DNA of 64,000 nt from Enhygromyxa salina (GTDB lineage Bacteria > Myxococcota_A > Polyangia > Nannocystales > Nannocystaceae): the NCBI RefSeq assembly GCF_000737335.2, contig NZ_JMCC02000007.1, forward strand, positions 60,405-124,404, given 5' to 3'. Position numbers and translations under genes: made by a program. The notes beneath the pieces were generated by a model. It saw nothing but the letters and a program-made list of their open reading frames with translations. It searched no databases and was not told where the DNA came from. Positions 18,440 to 27,569 of the stretch are shown in pieces; the first letter of the stretch is position 1, and each line of letters opens with the position of its first letter.

Positions 18440-20800
18440 GTGGCTGTGACGAAACGACCGGAAGAGGGCTCCGCAACGCACAGGTCCAAGCAGGCCCCGC
18501 CGAAAGCCAAGCGCCAGGTCGCTCCCTCTTCGGCGAAGCAGGCCACCGTGCCAGGCACGACGAAGAAAAAGAGCGCGAAGAAGGCCGCCGCGAAGCCAGG
18601 CACGACGAAGAAAAAGAGCGCGAAGAAGGCCGCCGCGCCGGGCACCTCGAAGAAGAAGAGCGCGAAGAAGGCCGCCTTGCCAGGCACGACGAAGAAGAAG
18701 AGCGCGAAGAAGGCCGCCGCGCAGCCACGCAGCTCGAAGAAGGCCGGCAAAAAAGCCGGCAAAAAGCGGGCGGTCGCGCAGCCACGCACATCGAAGAAGG
18801 GGGGCGTCTCGCAGAAGCCGGCGCCGCCGAGCAGCGCTGGTTCGGAGCTGGCCGTTGACGTTGCTGGCGTGCCGGAGAGCTCCGCGCAGGAGGTCACCGA
18901 GTTGGTCGCGTCGCCAGCGGAGGGAGAAGTCGACGCGCAGGTGGGGGCGCCGGAGCCCGCGCCGGAGCTCGAGCCGGCTTCGAAGCAGGCGACGTCGAAG
19001 AAGGCCGCCGCGAAGAAGGCGACGTCGAAGAAGGCCGCCGCGAAGAAGGCGACGTCGAAGAAGGCGACGTCGAAGAAGGCGACGTCGAAGAAGGCCGCCG
19101 CGAAGAAAGCGACGTCGAAGAAGGCTGCCGCGAAGAAGGCGACGACTGCGAAGAAGGGTGCCGCGAAGAAGACGACGACTGCGAAGAAGACGACGACTGC
19201 GAAGAAGACGACGACTGCGAAGAAGGCTGCCGCGAAGAAGGCGACGTCGAAGAAGACGACTGCGAAGAAGACGACGACTGCGAAGAAGACGACGTCGAAG
19301 AAGGCCGCCGCGAAGAAGGCGACGTCGAAGAAGGCCGCCGCGAAGAAGGCGACGACTGCGAAGAAGGCCGCCGCGAAGAAGACGACGACTGCGAAGAAGG
19401 CGGCCGCGAAGAAGGCGACGACTGCGAAGAAGCCTGCCGCGAAAGAACCGACGTCGAAGAAGGCGGCCGCAAAAAAGGCCACGTCGAGCAAAGACAGCGG
19501 CGGGGCGAAGCGGAAGGCCGCGCGAGAGCGAGACCAGGCGCGTGCAGCCAAGGCAAAGGACCGGGCGCGGGCGGCCAAGGCCAAAGAAAAGGCGCGAGTC
19601 GCCGCGGCCAAAGAGAAGATCCGCGCCGCCAAGCAGCGAGCGCAAGAGAAGGCGCGCAAGGCCAAGGAGGCCGCGGCCGCCAAGGTCAGCAAGGCCAAGG
19701 AGATCGAGCGCGAGAAGGGCCGAAAGCTGCGCGAGCAGGCCAAGTCGGCCGCAGCTCGGCAGCGCGCCCGTGCACAGGCCAAGAAGAAGGCCGCGCGCGC
19801 CCGCAAGCAAGAGCGAGAGCAGCAAAAGCGCGAGCGGGCGGTGGCCAAGCTCAAGGCGGCGCGCGAGCGCGAGAAGCAGCGCGAGCAAGACAAGAAGGAG
19901 CGCGAGCTCGAGCGCAAGAAGAAGGAGCGCGAGCGCGCTGACGAGCGCAAGGCCGAGCGCGACCGCCTCGCCGAGGAGAAGCGGCTCGAGCGAGCCCGGA
20001 TCCAGGCCGAGCGCCTCGCCGAGCGCCAAAAGAAGGTCGCCGCCCGCATTCAGGAGCGCAAGAACAAGGCGGCCGAGCGCGCAGCCAAGCGCGCGGCCAA
20101 GAAAGCCAAGGCAGAGTCGGCCGAGCCCGAGCCCGAGCTCGAGACTGAGGTCGAGGCTGAGGTCGAGGCTGAGCTCGAGGTCGAGACTGAACCCGCACCC
20201 GAGGCCGAGGTCGAGGTCGAGACCCAGTCCGAGCAGGGCGAGGCCGACGAAGAGCTCGAGGCCGAGGACATCGAAGTCTCGAGCGAGGCCGATTCCGCCG
20301 ACGTCACCCTCGACGGCGCCAACGGAGAGCTGCTCGCCGAGATCGGCGACAAGCTCGACAACTACGAGGCCGATCGCCTCCGCGCCAAGCAACTGCGTCG
20401 GGCCTTGCGGGATCTAGACGATCCTGCCGCCGCGCCGTCGATCATCGCCTTGTTCCGCGCCGACGGCGATCCCTTCAGCCTGCGCTCGCACCTGCTGCTC
20501 GCCCTCGAGCGCATGCCCGAGAGCGCCTACTTTGGGGCGTTCCTCGACGCGATCCCCCGCCTGTACGACGACGCCCCCCAGTGGGCCTTCTCGGCCATGT
20601 TGCGCTTGTTCAACACGCGCGGAAGCGCCGACGACAGCGCCGTGCGCTTCGAGGCAGCCGCGCTCGCAGCCGGTGGCGAGATCCCCGAGATCATCGTCGA
20701 CTTGCTGATCGAGGGCGCCGTTGATCTACCTGAGTCGATCATGGCGGTGGTCGCCCAGGCGATCACCAACCTCGGCGGCGACCCCAACGAGCTGGCCTAG
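18440..20800 (+). CDS. Histone-H1-like Lys/Ala-rich protein with coiled coil and HEAT-like C-terminus
   Basis: A 786-residue four-part protein. Residues 1-120 carry PGTTKKKSAKKAA repeats. Residues about 180-350 are a long run of KKATSKKAAAKKATT-type repeats, like eukaryotic histone H1 tails and bacterial H1-like proteins, and should bind DNA without sequence specificity. Residues about 355-555 are Arg/Lys/Glu/Ala-rich and probably a long coiled coil. An acidic Glu/Val stretch (about 555-615) follows. The last 150 residues are a helical domain with HEAT-like features (LRDLDDPAAAPSIIALF). The start is GTG 18440. The protein probably compacts or organises the nucleoid. The fused C-terminal domain is unexplained. 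Confidence 0.8.
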   Translation: MAVTKRPEEGSATHRSKQAPPKAKRQVAPSSAKQATVPGTTKKKSAKKAAAKPGTTKKKSAKKAAAPGTSKKKSAKKAALPGTTKKKSAKKAAAQPRSSKKAGKKAGKKRAVAQPRTSKKGGVSQKPAPPSSAGSELAVDVAGVPESSAQEVTELVASPAEGEVDAQVGAPEPAPELEPASKQATSKKAAAKKATSKKAAAKKATSKKATSKKATSKKAAAKKATSKKAAAKKATTAKKGAAKKTTTAKKTTTAKKTTTAKKAAAKKATSKKTTAKKTTTAKKTTSKKAAAKKATSKKAAAKKATTAKKAAAKKTTTAKKAAAKKATTAKKPAAKEPTSKKAAAKKATSSKDSGGAKRKAARERDQARAAKAKDRARAAKAKEKARVAAAKEKIRAAKQRAQEKARKAKEAAAAKVSKAKEIEREKGRKLREQAKSAAARQRARAQAKKKAARARKQEREQQKRERAVAKLKAAREREKQREQDKKERELERKKKERERADERKAERDRLAEEKRLERARIQAERLAERQKKVAARIQERKNKAAERAAKRAAKKAKAESAEPEPELETEVEAEVEAELEVETEPAPEAEVEVETQSEQGEADEELEAEDIEVSSEADSADVTLDGANGELLAEIGDKLDNYEADRLRAKQLRRALRDLDDPAAAPSIIALFRADGDPFSLRSHLLLALERMPESAYFGAFLDAIPRLYDDAPQWAFSAMLRLFNTRGSADDSAVRFEAAALAAGGEIPEIIVDLLIEGAVDLPESIMAVVAQAITNLGGDPNELA
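18985..19480 (+). repeat. Lys/Ala/Thr-coding low-complexity repeats
   Basis: Degenerate tandem repeats built from GCGACGTCGAAGAAG and GCCGCCGCGAAGAAG units, coding for KKATS and KKAAA blocks of the H1-like protein. Both strands contain long open frames here, so the opposite-strand Phe/Ala- and Arg-rich frames are artefacts. Confidence 0.9.
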
Positions 20801-20802
20801 CA

Positions 20803-20826
20803 AGACCCCCACGGCTGTGGGGGTCT
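20803..20826. terminator. Perfect hairpin between convergent genes
   Basis: A 10-base perfect stem (AGACCCCCAC / GTGGGGGTCT) with a GGCT loop, 2 bases after the H1-like stop and overlapping the stop codon of the opposite barrel gene. It is symmetric and probably serves both genes. A strong U-tract is missing, so it may act as a transcription block or RNA-stabilising hairpin. Confidence 0.65.
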
Positions 20827-22786
20827 AAAACGACCCGGCGATCTTGAGGTAGGCGATCGAGGATCCAACCGCCGCCTGCCCAAACTTGGTGTCGTTGCGC
20901 CCCAGGAACGCAAACCCACCCAGCTCCAGGGTCGCGTACCCCCACGGCGGGACGACGATGATGTTGGGCGCCAGCACCAAGCTGGGGGCGTCCTTCCGGT
21001 TCTTGGGAAAGTCGGTCAGCGCGAAGAAGCGGAAGATCAGGTGGCGGCCAAAGAACACCAGATCCGTCCCGCCCAGCAGGTAATTGCCGATGTTGTCAGC
21101 CCCAAAGTCGTCAATGAACCCACGCAGGTACTGGGCCTGAATGTAGATGTGCTTACCGATCGTGTAGTCGGCGCCCACGGTCGCCTTGATGAAGGGCTGC
21201 TTCTTGACGATCGCGCCTGTGAACTCGCCGACCGGGTTCATCACGCCGTCGCCAGGGGTGATGTCCAAGTTGAGCGGTAGCTCGACGCGAAAGTTGTACT
21301 CGTCGGCGGGGATCGTCAGGGCGGCCTCGCCCCACAGGCCCATGTCGTCGAGAAACGGCACCTGTGCGGCGAAGTCCAGCCCGATCACGTGCATGCGCGG
21401 GTAGACCAGGGTCACGTCGGACTGAAACCAGTAGCCGTCGACGGCGTCCTCCATCAGCGGGGCGAGCTGGGTCGACTTGGTCTCGTAGGGGATCGGGATG
21501 TCAAAGAAGCCGTAGTAGTACGACGCGCTAATGTCGACCGGCCCAATCCGCGAGCCGAGCTTGGCCGCCGCTTGACCGTTCATGATGTTGACCGGCGGCC
21601 GCTCGACGGTGGTCGTGACCCGCGGGTTGAACTGCGCGTTGCCGCTGATGAAGCCCTGCAAGAACGCGAGCTTGTCCTTGTCAGACTGGTTGGCGAAGTT
21701 GACGGGGGTCTGCGGATCCGCGAGCGCGGCCGAGGCCGAGGGCGGCAGCAGGGCCGGGTAGAACAGCGGCACGTACACGCCCTGAAACCACAGCTTGTCC
21801 TGCCAGGGCGAGAAGTCGACGACCAACATCTGGTTGGCGATCGGCTCCGTGAACAGCGGCCGGTCTTCGAGGTCGTCCGGGTTGATGTTGTTGGTTGGGC
21901 TGAATTTGTCAGCCGTACCCCAGACCACGACCTGCCGGCCGATCTTGATGTCGAGCCCCGGCAGCGCGTCGAGGATCGCCACGTAGGCGGCGTCGCTCTC
22001 GACGTGGAAGGGCGTCAGCATCTGCATGCTCGACAGATCGTTGAGCGTCGAGACCTGCGAGACACCCAAGAACACCGGCTCGATGTCGCCGACGATCTGG
22101 ATGTGATCGTTGGGCTTGTACGAGAAGTAGAACTCCAGGCGGTTCTCGTTGCGGCTGATCGTGCCGCGCGGGATCGCCTGGCCAACCTTGAACGCCGAGG
22201 GCTTCGCGGCCGACTCCCCCAGGGTTGGCTGGTTCGGGTTCCAGCGCTTGCCGTCATAGAGGTTGTCGATGTCGACGTAGACGCTGCTGACCACGCGCAG
22301 GCGCAGGTCCAGCTTACCGTCGAACAAGCCCGAGCCGCTCGCGGGGCCCGTGCTGGGCACGTCCTCGGCGTCGGGCAGCTCGGCGATCGTCTCGGCGTCG
22401 CCAAAGATGTCGCTGAGCGCGAGGTCGTCGCTGGGGGCGATGTCGGACTCGCTGACGCTGGGCTTGGGCTCGTCGGGCTTTGGGCCTTCGATCGGCGGTT
22501 CGGTCTCGTCGTCGTCGTCGGCCTCGTCGTCCTCACCGCCGCCGAAGAACGCGTCCATCATCGCGTCGTCGTCGTCTTCGAGCTCGGGGTCCTCGGGGTC
22601 CTCGGGGTCCTCGGGGTCCTCGGGGTCCTCGAGCTCGGGGGCGGGCTTGGGGTCGGGCTTCGGGTCAGCCGGCGCCGCGGCAGAAGCACCCGACGCGCCC
22701 GGATTGGACGCGTCAGAGTCACCCGGCCCGACCGGGGGCTGGCCAGAGAACAGAGTGACAGCCAGGAACAGATCGGTCGGGATCAC
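20825..22786 (-). CDS. DUF1302-like outer-membrane beta-barrel protein
   Basis: A 653-residue envelope protein. After a short hydrophobic N-terminus comes a Pro/Asp/Glu-rich linker with EDP repeated about five times and a Met/Phe-containing acidic segment. From about residue 150 onward the sequence shows alternating beta strands. VVWGTADKFSPTNNINPDDL closely resembles the WG-(x)-D-x-(F/L)-(S/N)-P-T-(D/N)-x-x-NP block of DUF1302 porin-like proteins. These are often encoded with RND exporters and lipoprotein-sorting-like proteins, as here. The start is a GTG at 22786. A likely role is as the outer-membrane part of an export path. It is the last gene of the 27569-20825 series. Confidence 0.75.
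   Translation of the reverse strand: MIPTDLFLAVTLFSGQPPVGPGDSDASNPGASGASAAAPADPKPDPKPAPELEDPEDPEDPEDPEDPELEDDDDAMMDAFFGGGEDDEADDDDETEPPIEGPKPDEPKPSVSESDIAPSDDLALSDIFGDAETIAELPDAEDVPSTGPASGSGLFDGKLDLRLRVVSSVYVDIDNLYDGKRWNPNQPTLGESAAKPSAFKVGQAIPRGTISRNENRLEFYFSYKPNDHIQIVGDIEPVFLGVSQVSTLNDLSSMQMLTPFHVESDAAYVAILDALPGLDIKIGRQVVVWGTADKFSPTNNINPDDLEDRPLFTEPIANQMLVVDFSPWQDKLWFQGVYVPLFYPALLPPSASAALADPQTPVNFANQSDKDKLAFLQGFISGNAQFNPRVTTTVERPPVNIMNGQAAAKLGSRIGPVDISASYYYGFFDIPIPYETKSTQLAPLMEDAVDGYWFQSDVTLVYPRMHVIGLDFAAQVPFLDDMGLWGEAALTIPADEYNFRVELPLNLDITPGDGVMNPVGEFTGAIVKKQPFIKATVGADYTIGKHIYIQAQYLRGFIDDFGADNIGNYLLGGTDLVFFGRHLIFRFFALTDFPKNRKDAPSLVLAPNIIVVPPWGYATLELGGFAFLGRNDTKFGQAAVGSSIAYLKIAGSF
22586..22633 (-). 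repeat. Nine-base tandem repeats coding Glu-Asp-Pro
   Basis: About five near-identical units of GGGTCCTCG (plus strand) encode repeated EDP in the linker of the barrel protein. Short in-frame units like this are prone to slippage, so linker length may vary between strains. Confidence 0.85.
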
Positions 22787-22818
22787 GTGGATGTGCTCAG
22801 CCCTGGATCAGGGCTCGA

Positions 22819-23574
22819 TCAGCGCAGCAGCGTGCGCCGTGAGAACAAGTCGTCTTCGACGCCTTGGTCGACCTTGATGTCGGACAGCTGAATCACTGTC
22901 TCGGCGCCGGTCTTGAGGTTCTTCATCTTGATCTGGGTTGGCATCGGCTTACCCGAGATCTTGGACCAGCCTTCGCGCAGCTGCTCGCGCACAGCCGTGC
23001 CCGAGCCGTCGAAGTACTTGATCTTGGTGACGCCGCCCTTGGTCTTGTCGATCGTCAGCTCGAGCTTGGACCACGAGCTGGTGAAGTCGGGCTTGGGGGT
23101 GAGGGTCAGGGAGGTCTCGTTGCCGGACTGGCCGCCGATCTCGGCGTCGAAGTGCTTCTCGAGCCCGGTCATGACCATGTCCTCGGGGGTGAACTCGCTG
23201 CCGAGGAAGCCTTGGCTCTGGGCGTGCGCGGCGACCTTGCGGACCTTCTGGAACTCGGGGCTGTACATCCACAGCTCGTCGCCGACCATCAGGATCTTCA
23301 TGCCGGCGACGTCGCCCGGGGCGGTGAAGCTGATGTACTGCTTGTCGAGCCCCTTCATGGTCATGTCGAACTGCAGCGTCTTTTTCTTGCTGCCGTTCTT
23401 CCAGATCTCCATGGTCGAGACGTAGCTGACATCCGCGAACGCCTTGGCGTCTTTGTCTAGCTTCTTCAGGACGGCGGCTCCGTCGGCTGCCTGGGCCACG
23501 CTGGGGGGCGCGACGATCGCCAGGGCGACAGGAGTGCAAACGAGGAGAGCTGAGAGGAGAGCTGAGAGTTTCAT
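22819..23574 (-). CDS. Outer-membrane lipoprotein-sorting-like (LolA-fold) periplasmic protein
   Basis: A 251-residue secreted protein of the COG2834-like group. The signal peptide is clear (cleavage near SVAQA-AD). The mature part has MKGLDKQYISFTAPGDVAG, ELWMYSPEFQKVRKV and a closing VIQLSDIKVDQGVEDDLF, all characteristic of LolA/LolB-fold proteins coded beside RND (MMPL) transporters. It probably shuttles a hydrophobic substrate between the RND pump and the outer membrane. ATG 23574 has GGAG at a good distance. The longer frame to 23622 has no support. The gene is separated from the RND gene by 265 bases that hold a perfect palindrome. Confidence 0.87.
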   Translation of the reverse strand: MKLSALLSALLVCTPVALAIVAPPSVAQAADGAAVLKKLDKDAKAFADVSYVSTMEIWKNGSKKKTLQFDMTMKGLDKQYISFTAPGDVAGMKILMVGDELWMYSPEFQKVRKVAAHAQSQGFLGSEFTPEDMVMTGLEKHFDAEIGGQSGNETSLTLTPKPDFTSSWSKLELTIDKTKGGVTKIKYFDGSGTAVREQLREGWSKISGKPMPTQIKMKNLKTGAETVIQLSDIKVDQGVEDDLFSRRTLLR

Positions 23575-23732
23575 GGGGGCTCCGGTCGGTGTCAGTCGAG
23601 GGTGGTTGGTGTCATGGACCACCCCTGCTCGAGCACGCGGCCTTGGACGCCTCGCGACAGCACCTATTCTCTATTTTTAGCGGTTGGTTTCAGCCTCGAA
23701 ACGGCAATTTAGGCCCACTCGCGGGCTAGTTG

Positions 23733-23746
23733 GTGATCCGGATCAC
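23733..23746. promoter_or_regulatory. 14-base perfect palindrome, possible operator
   Basis: GTGATCCGGATCAC is a perfect inverted repeat in the 265-base gap between the RND gene and the LolA-like gene, about 160 bases upstream of the latter's start. Its size and symmetry fit a binding site for a dimeric repressor such as a TetR or GntR-type protein. No regulator gene is adjacent, so this is inference. Confidence 0.4.
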
Positions 23747-23839
23747 AGTCGCGTGAGCGTTCTACACACCGGTCCCTAGTCTGCATCCACAATGGCCTCG
23801 GGCATCCCGCAATGCGTGCAGTGTGCATTGAAGTGCGCG

Positions 23840-26650
23840 CTAGTGTCCGGTTTTGGATACACTCTTGGATGCGCCCTCAGATCCACGCTCGTCGCGCATT
23901 GCACCACGAATCAGCATAGGTGTGAACCAGACCGCGCCCAGGGCTGCGCCGACCAAGCTGATCGCCAGTCCAATGCCGAATTGCTGTAGCGGGGGCATCT
24001 CGGACAGCAGCAGGACCGAGAACGCGAGCGCCAGCTGGACGGCGCTGATCACGACGACCGCGCCGAGCTCACGAACGGCCCGATCACCGGCACCGCGCTG
24101 TTTGTACGAGCGCGCGCGGAAGCCGAGGTGGATCGCAAAGTCGACGCCAGCACCAAGCGCGATGCAGGCGACCATGCTGGTGCCAACGCTGATCGGGTGA
24201 CCGAGCGCGGCGATGATCCCCGCGGAAAACGCGAGCGTCCAGATCGCTGGGACCAGGGCAAACAGCGAGCGGGTCAGGAGCAAGACCACGCCCAGCGCCG
24301 CGATCGAGACGAGCGTCGACATCAGCAGCGACTTGGTCACGCTCTGCGCGAACGCCTGGCCAATGACGGGCTGCCCGGTCAGGCGGATGTCGGCCGGGAT
24401 CTCACGGACTTCGGCATCGGCCCCGAGCTCCAAGCTGGCCGGCACGACCCACTCTTCGTCTTGGAGCTCGGCCAGCGCGGGGCGCAGCTCGTCGCAGCGG
24501 GCCTCGAGGTCGAGCGCGGCGCACCAACCCTCGACCTTGTACTTGCCCTTGGCTTCGTCGATCCAAGCGCCGAGGTGCTTGGCCGCTGGCGCGATGCCCT
24601 CGGCGTCCTCGGCGACCGCGGTTGGCAGGTTCGCGCGCATGTAGGCCTCGAGCTCGGCGTCGCGCAGGACCAGCAACTTGGCGGGATCGAGCGACTGCAG
24701 CCCGGGGATGTCCATCATGAACACGCCCTCTTCTTCGTCATCGAGGCCATCGCGCAGCTCGATGACCTTGGCGATCAAGGCGGCGGGAGGCTTGGTCGCG
24801 GCCGCGCGCAGCTGCTCGACGTCGACCTTGGTGTCGGTCAAGCGCCCGAGTCGTTCGGCCGTCTGCGCGTCGCGATGCTCGGCGACGGCGTCGACCTTGG
24901 TGCTGGCGACACGCAGCAGCTTGTCGCTGGGGGCGTAGCGCTGGACGACCTCGCGGATCTGCGCGGTGGCCTCGACCTGGCGGTCCCCGTTCATCGGCGC
25001 GAGCTTGATGTGGATCAGCGCGCCGTCGGCCTCGTCGGTCATCAGCTGGACCATCGCCGGGTGGCCGATCAGGTAGGTGAGCACGCGTCCGGCTCGGGGC
25101 GTGGTCTCGGGGACCCCGCGGCGGCCACCCAGGGCGGCGTTGAGCACTTCGACGGGCTCGTAGACCGAGCGCACGTCGACGACGCCTTCGATCGCGCGGA
25201 CCTCTTCGCTGATGTTGCGGATCGTTCGCAGGATCTCGGCCTCGCCGATGTCCGCTTCGATCGTGACCTGCAGGTAGGTCGAGCCGCCGAAGTTGTCGTC
25301 GAAGAAGGTGTTGGCGACGCGGACCTCGCTGCCTTCGTCGAACACGTTGACGGTGTCGACGTCGGCGGACATGCCCCGGGCCAAGAACACGCTCACCGCC
25401 GCGATCGCGACCAGCAACCACCACGGCGGGCGTCCGGGGATCGGCAGCGGCCGCTCGGGCTTGTGCTGCAGCAGGTTGTCGGGCAGCACCGCGAGCAGGG
25501 CCGGCAGCACCAGCAAGGCCAGCACCAACAGCAGCAGCACGCCGACCCCGGCGATCATGCCAAACCGCTGCATCGGCACCTGCGGCATCACGTACAGGGC
25601 GAAGAACGCGACCGCCGTGGTCGCCCCCGACATCAACACCGGCTTCCACAGCTCATCGAGGGTCGCCGACGCGCGCGCTTGGCTGGTGCCCTCGCGGCGC
25701 TGGTAGCCAGCGAGGACGTGCATGCCAAACGCCCCGCCAAGCGCGACCATCATCACCGGCGTCGACGAGCTGACGATCGTCAGGGCTTCATCGAAGCGGC
25801 CGTGCGCGCCCATGATCAGCGCGACCCCGAGCCCGGTGACCAACAGGTTCAAGAACGCGGCGGTGACCGAGCCCAGCAGCAACGCCGAGGCGACCGCGAG
25901 CACCCCGATCACGATCGGAGAGAGCCGCTCGATGTCGGCCCGGCTCGAGCTCGAGGCCGCCATCTCGATGTAGGGCGCGCCCGCAAAGTAGGCCTCGCCC
26001 TCCCACTGATCCTCAACGAGGCCCCGCAGCTCATCGAGGGTCTGGCGTCGGGCCGCGAACGCCTCGGCGCCCGCGCCTTCGGTGTCGCGGGGGATCAGGA
26101 ACACCAGCAGCGCCGCGGCCTTGCCGTCGGTCGAGATCAGGTTGCCGACGGCGTCGCGGCTGCCAAGCACCTGCGCGCGGATCTTGTCTGGGTCCGTCAT
26201 CCCGGTCGGAACCAGGGCGTCGACGACCAGCCCGTCTTCGTTGACGACCGGGTTGGGCAGGTCCACGAACGACAGCGCCGTCTTGACCTCGCCGAGCTGC
26301 TTGATCTGCGTGGAGAGCTCGCGGATCTTGGCCACGCGCTGCGGCGCGAGCAGGTCGGCGCCGTCATCGGACAAGCCGACCAGCGCGACCTCGGTCATGC
26401 CGAAGCGCTTGGCGACCTCCTGAAAATTAATGACCTCGGCGTGATCCGGCGGCAAGAAGGCGAGGACGTCGTCGTCGTTCTGGATGTTGGCGACACCAGG
26501 TATCAGCCAGGCACACAACGCCACGAACACCGCCAGGATCGCCCACCGCGCCCGCACGATCGGGTGCAGTCGCTCGGAGCTCGCCTTGGAACCTTGCTTG
26601 TTGTCGCTGTCGCCCACCAAGCCTGACTTATCGAACGATCTCGCCCCCAA
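23840..26650 (-). CDS. RND-superfamily (MMPL-type) exporter
   Basis: A 936-residue inner-membrane transporter of the hydrophobe/MMPL branch of the RND superfamily. It has the two-fold layout: an N-terminal membrane helix (ILAVFVALCAWLIPGV), a large periplasmic loop, five helices (about 250-400), then a second helix (about 425), a second loop and five more helices (about 750-920). The periplasmic loops are rich in Asp/Glu. Its neighbours (LolA-like, DUF1302-like) recur with such pumps and suggest transport of a lipid, sterol-like or hopanoid-like cargo. The longest form starts at TTG 26650, 10 bases after the ilvE stop. A GTG at 26617 is an alternative. Confidence 0.87.
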   Translation of the reverse strand: MGARSFDKSGLVGDSDNKQGSKASSERLHPIVRARWAILAVFVALCAWLIPGVANIQNDDDVLAFLPPDHAEVINFQEVAKRFGMTEVALVGLSDDGADLLAPQRVAKIRELSTQIKQLGEVKTALSFVDLPNPVVNEDGLVVDALVPTGMTDPDKIRAQVLGSRDAVGNLISTDGKAAALLVFLIPRDTEGAGAEAFAARRQTLDELRGLVEDQWEGEAYFAGAPYIEMAASSSSRADIERLSPIVIGVLAVASALLLGSVTAAFLNLLVTGLGVALIMGAHGRFDEALTIVSSSTPVMMVALGGAFGMHVLAGYQRREGTSQARASATLDELWKPVLMSGATTAVAFFALYVMPQVPMQRFGMIAGVGVLLLLVLALLVLPALLAVLPDNLLQHKPERPLPIPGRPPWWLLVAIAAVSVFLARGMSADVDTVNVFDEGSEVRVANTFFDDNFGGSTYLQVTIEADIGEAEILRTIRNISEEVRAIEGVVDVRSVYEPVEVLNAALGGRRGVPETTPRAGRVLTYLIGHPAMVQLMTDEADGALIHIKLAPMNGDRQVEATAQIREVVQRYAPSDKLLRVASTKVDAVAEHRDAQTAERLGRLTDTKVDVEQLRAAATKPPAALIAKVIELRDGLDDEEEGVFMMDIPGLQSLDPAKLLVLRDAELEAYMRANLPTAVAEDAEGIAPAAKHLGAWIDEAKGKYKVEGWCAALDLEARCDELRPALAELQDEEWVVPASLELGADAEVREIPADIRLTGQPVIGQAFAQSVTKSLLMSTLVSIAALGVVLLLTRSLFALVPAIWTLAFSAGIIAALGHPISVGTSMVACIALGAGVDFAIHLGFRARSYKQRGAGDRAVRELGAVVVISAVQLALAFSVLLLSEMPPLQQFGIGLAISLVGAALGAVWFTPMLIRGAMRDERGSEGASKSVSKTGH

Positions 26651-26660
26651 CTACAAGCGA

Positions 26661-27569
26661 CTAAACCCACACAGGGGAGAGCCACTCGCGTCGGTCGTCG
26701 ACCCGTCCGTGCACGACCGCTTGGAAGTGGTCGCCCATCTGCTTGGTGATCGGCCCGATCCCGCCGTCGCCGAGCACCCGGCGATCGACCGAGCGCACCG
26801 GGGTGACCTGCGCGCCGGTTCCGCACAGGAACATCTCGTCGGCGACGTAGAGCTCGGTTCGACCGATCGGCCGCTCGACGAACGAGAGGCCCAGATCCTC
26901 TGTGGCGAGCGTGATCAAGGTGCGGCGCGTGATGCCGTCGAGGTTGTCCTCGGTCGAGGGCGGCGAGATCAGCACGCCGTTGCGCACGATGAACACGTGC
27001 TCCGCGCTGCCCTCGGACACCATGCCCTGGCCGGTCAAGAAGATCGCCTCGTCAAACCCGTTGTCGTACGCCTCACGCCGGGCGAGCGCGCTGTTCAAGT
27101 ACCCGCCGGTGGGCTTTGTGCGGGCGGGGATCGAGTTGTCGGGTGTGCGTCGCCACGACGAGATGCACACGTCGATCGAGTCCTTGTCGATGTAGCGCTG
27201 CAGCGGCATGCACCAGATGACGAGGCTCGCGTCTTCCTCACGAAGCAGCGGCGCGAGCTTGGCGGTCTTGCTGATCACCATGGGGCGCACGTAGGCGTCC
27301 TCGTGGAGGTCGTTGCGCCGCAGAAGGTCCAAAACTGCGCTCGAGAGCTCGCTGGTGCTGATCGGCAGGGGCAGGAACAGGATCTTGGCCGAGTCCGCCA
27401 GCCGCCGAACGTGGTCCGCGAGGCGAAACACGAACAGCTGTTTGCCATCGTCGCTGGCGTAAGCCCGAATCCCGCCAAAACAACCCAGACCATAGTTGAG
27501 CGCGCGCGAGCGGATGCTGACCGTCGCGTGCGCCTCGTCCACGATGTTGCCGTCGATGTAGCTCAGCAT
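26661..27569 (-). CDS. ilvE: Branched-chain amino acid aminotransferase (class IV)
   Basis: A 302-residue PLP enzyme that interconverts Leu, Ile or Val and their keto acids. Fold-type IV marks are visible: SIRSRALNYGLGCFGGIRAY near the N-terminus, the PLP Lys in KPTGGYLNSALA, the phosphate-binding EGSAEHVFIV, and FLCGTGAQVTPV near the end. The length fits the family. It is 10 bases upstream of the RND gene, so both are likely cotranscribed. Branched-chain keto acids are the primers for iso-branched lipids that dominate in myxobacteria, which is a possible link to a lipid exporter (inference). Confidence 0.88.
   Translation of the reverse strand: MLSYIDGNIVDEAHATVSIRSRALNYGLGCFGGIRAYASDDGKQLFVFRLADHVRRLADSAKILFLPLPISTSELSSAVLDLLRRNDLHEDAYVRPMVISKTAKLAPLLREEDASLVIWCMPLQRYIDKDSIDVCISSWRRTPDNSIPARTKPTGGYLNSALARREAYDNGFDEAIFLTGQGMVSEGSAEHVFIVRNGVLISPPSTEDNLDGITRRTLITLATEDLGLSFVERPIGRTELYVADEMFLCGTGAQVTPVRSVDRRVLGDGGIGPITKQMGDHFQAVVHGRVDDRREWLSPVWV

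Noticed and set aside
18236..20392. Long minus-strand frames (Leu/Arg-rich and Phe/Ala-rich) opposite the H1-like gene
   Set aside because: They mirror the Lys/Ala repeats in other frames, have no start signals or domain, and the plus-strand gene has clear structure.
23810..23830. Short stem CAATGC/GCATTG after the RND stop
   Set aside because: Only six base pairs with a nine-base loop and no T-run, too weak to call a terminator.
24128..26626. 832-codon plus-strand frame opposite the RND transporter
   Set aside because: Arg/Asp/Gln-rich shadow of a well-supported gene; no motif.
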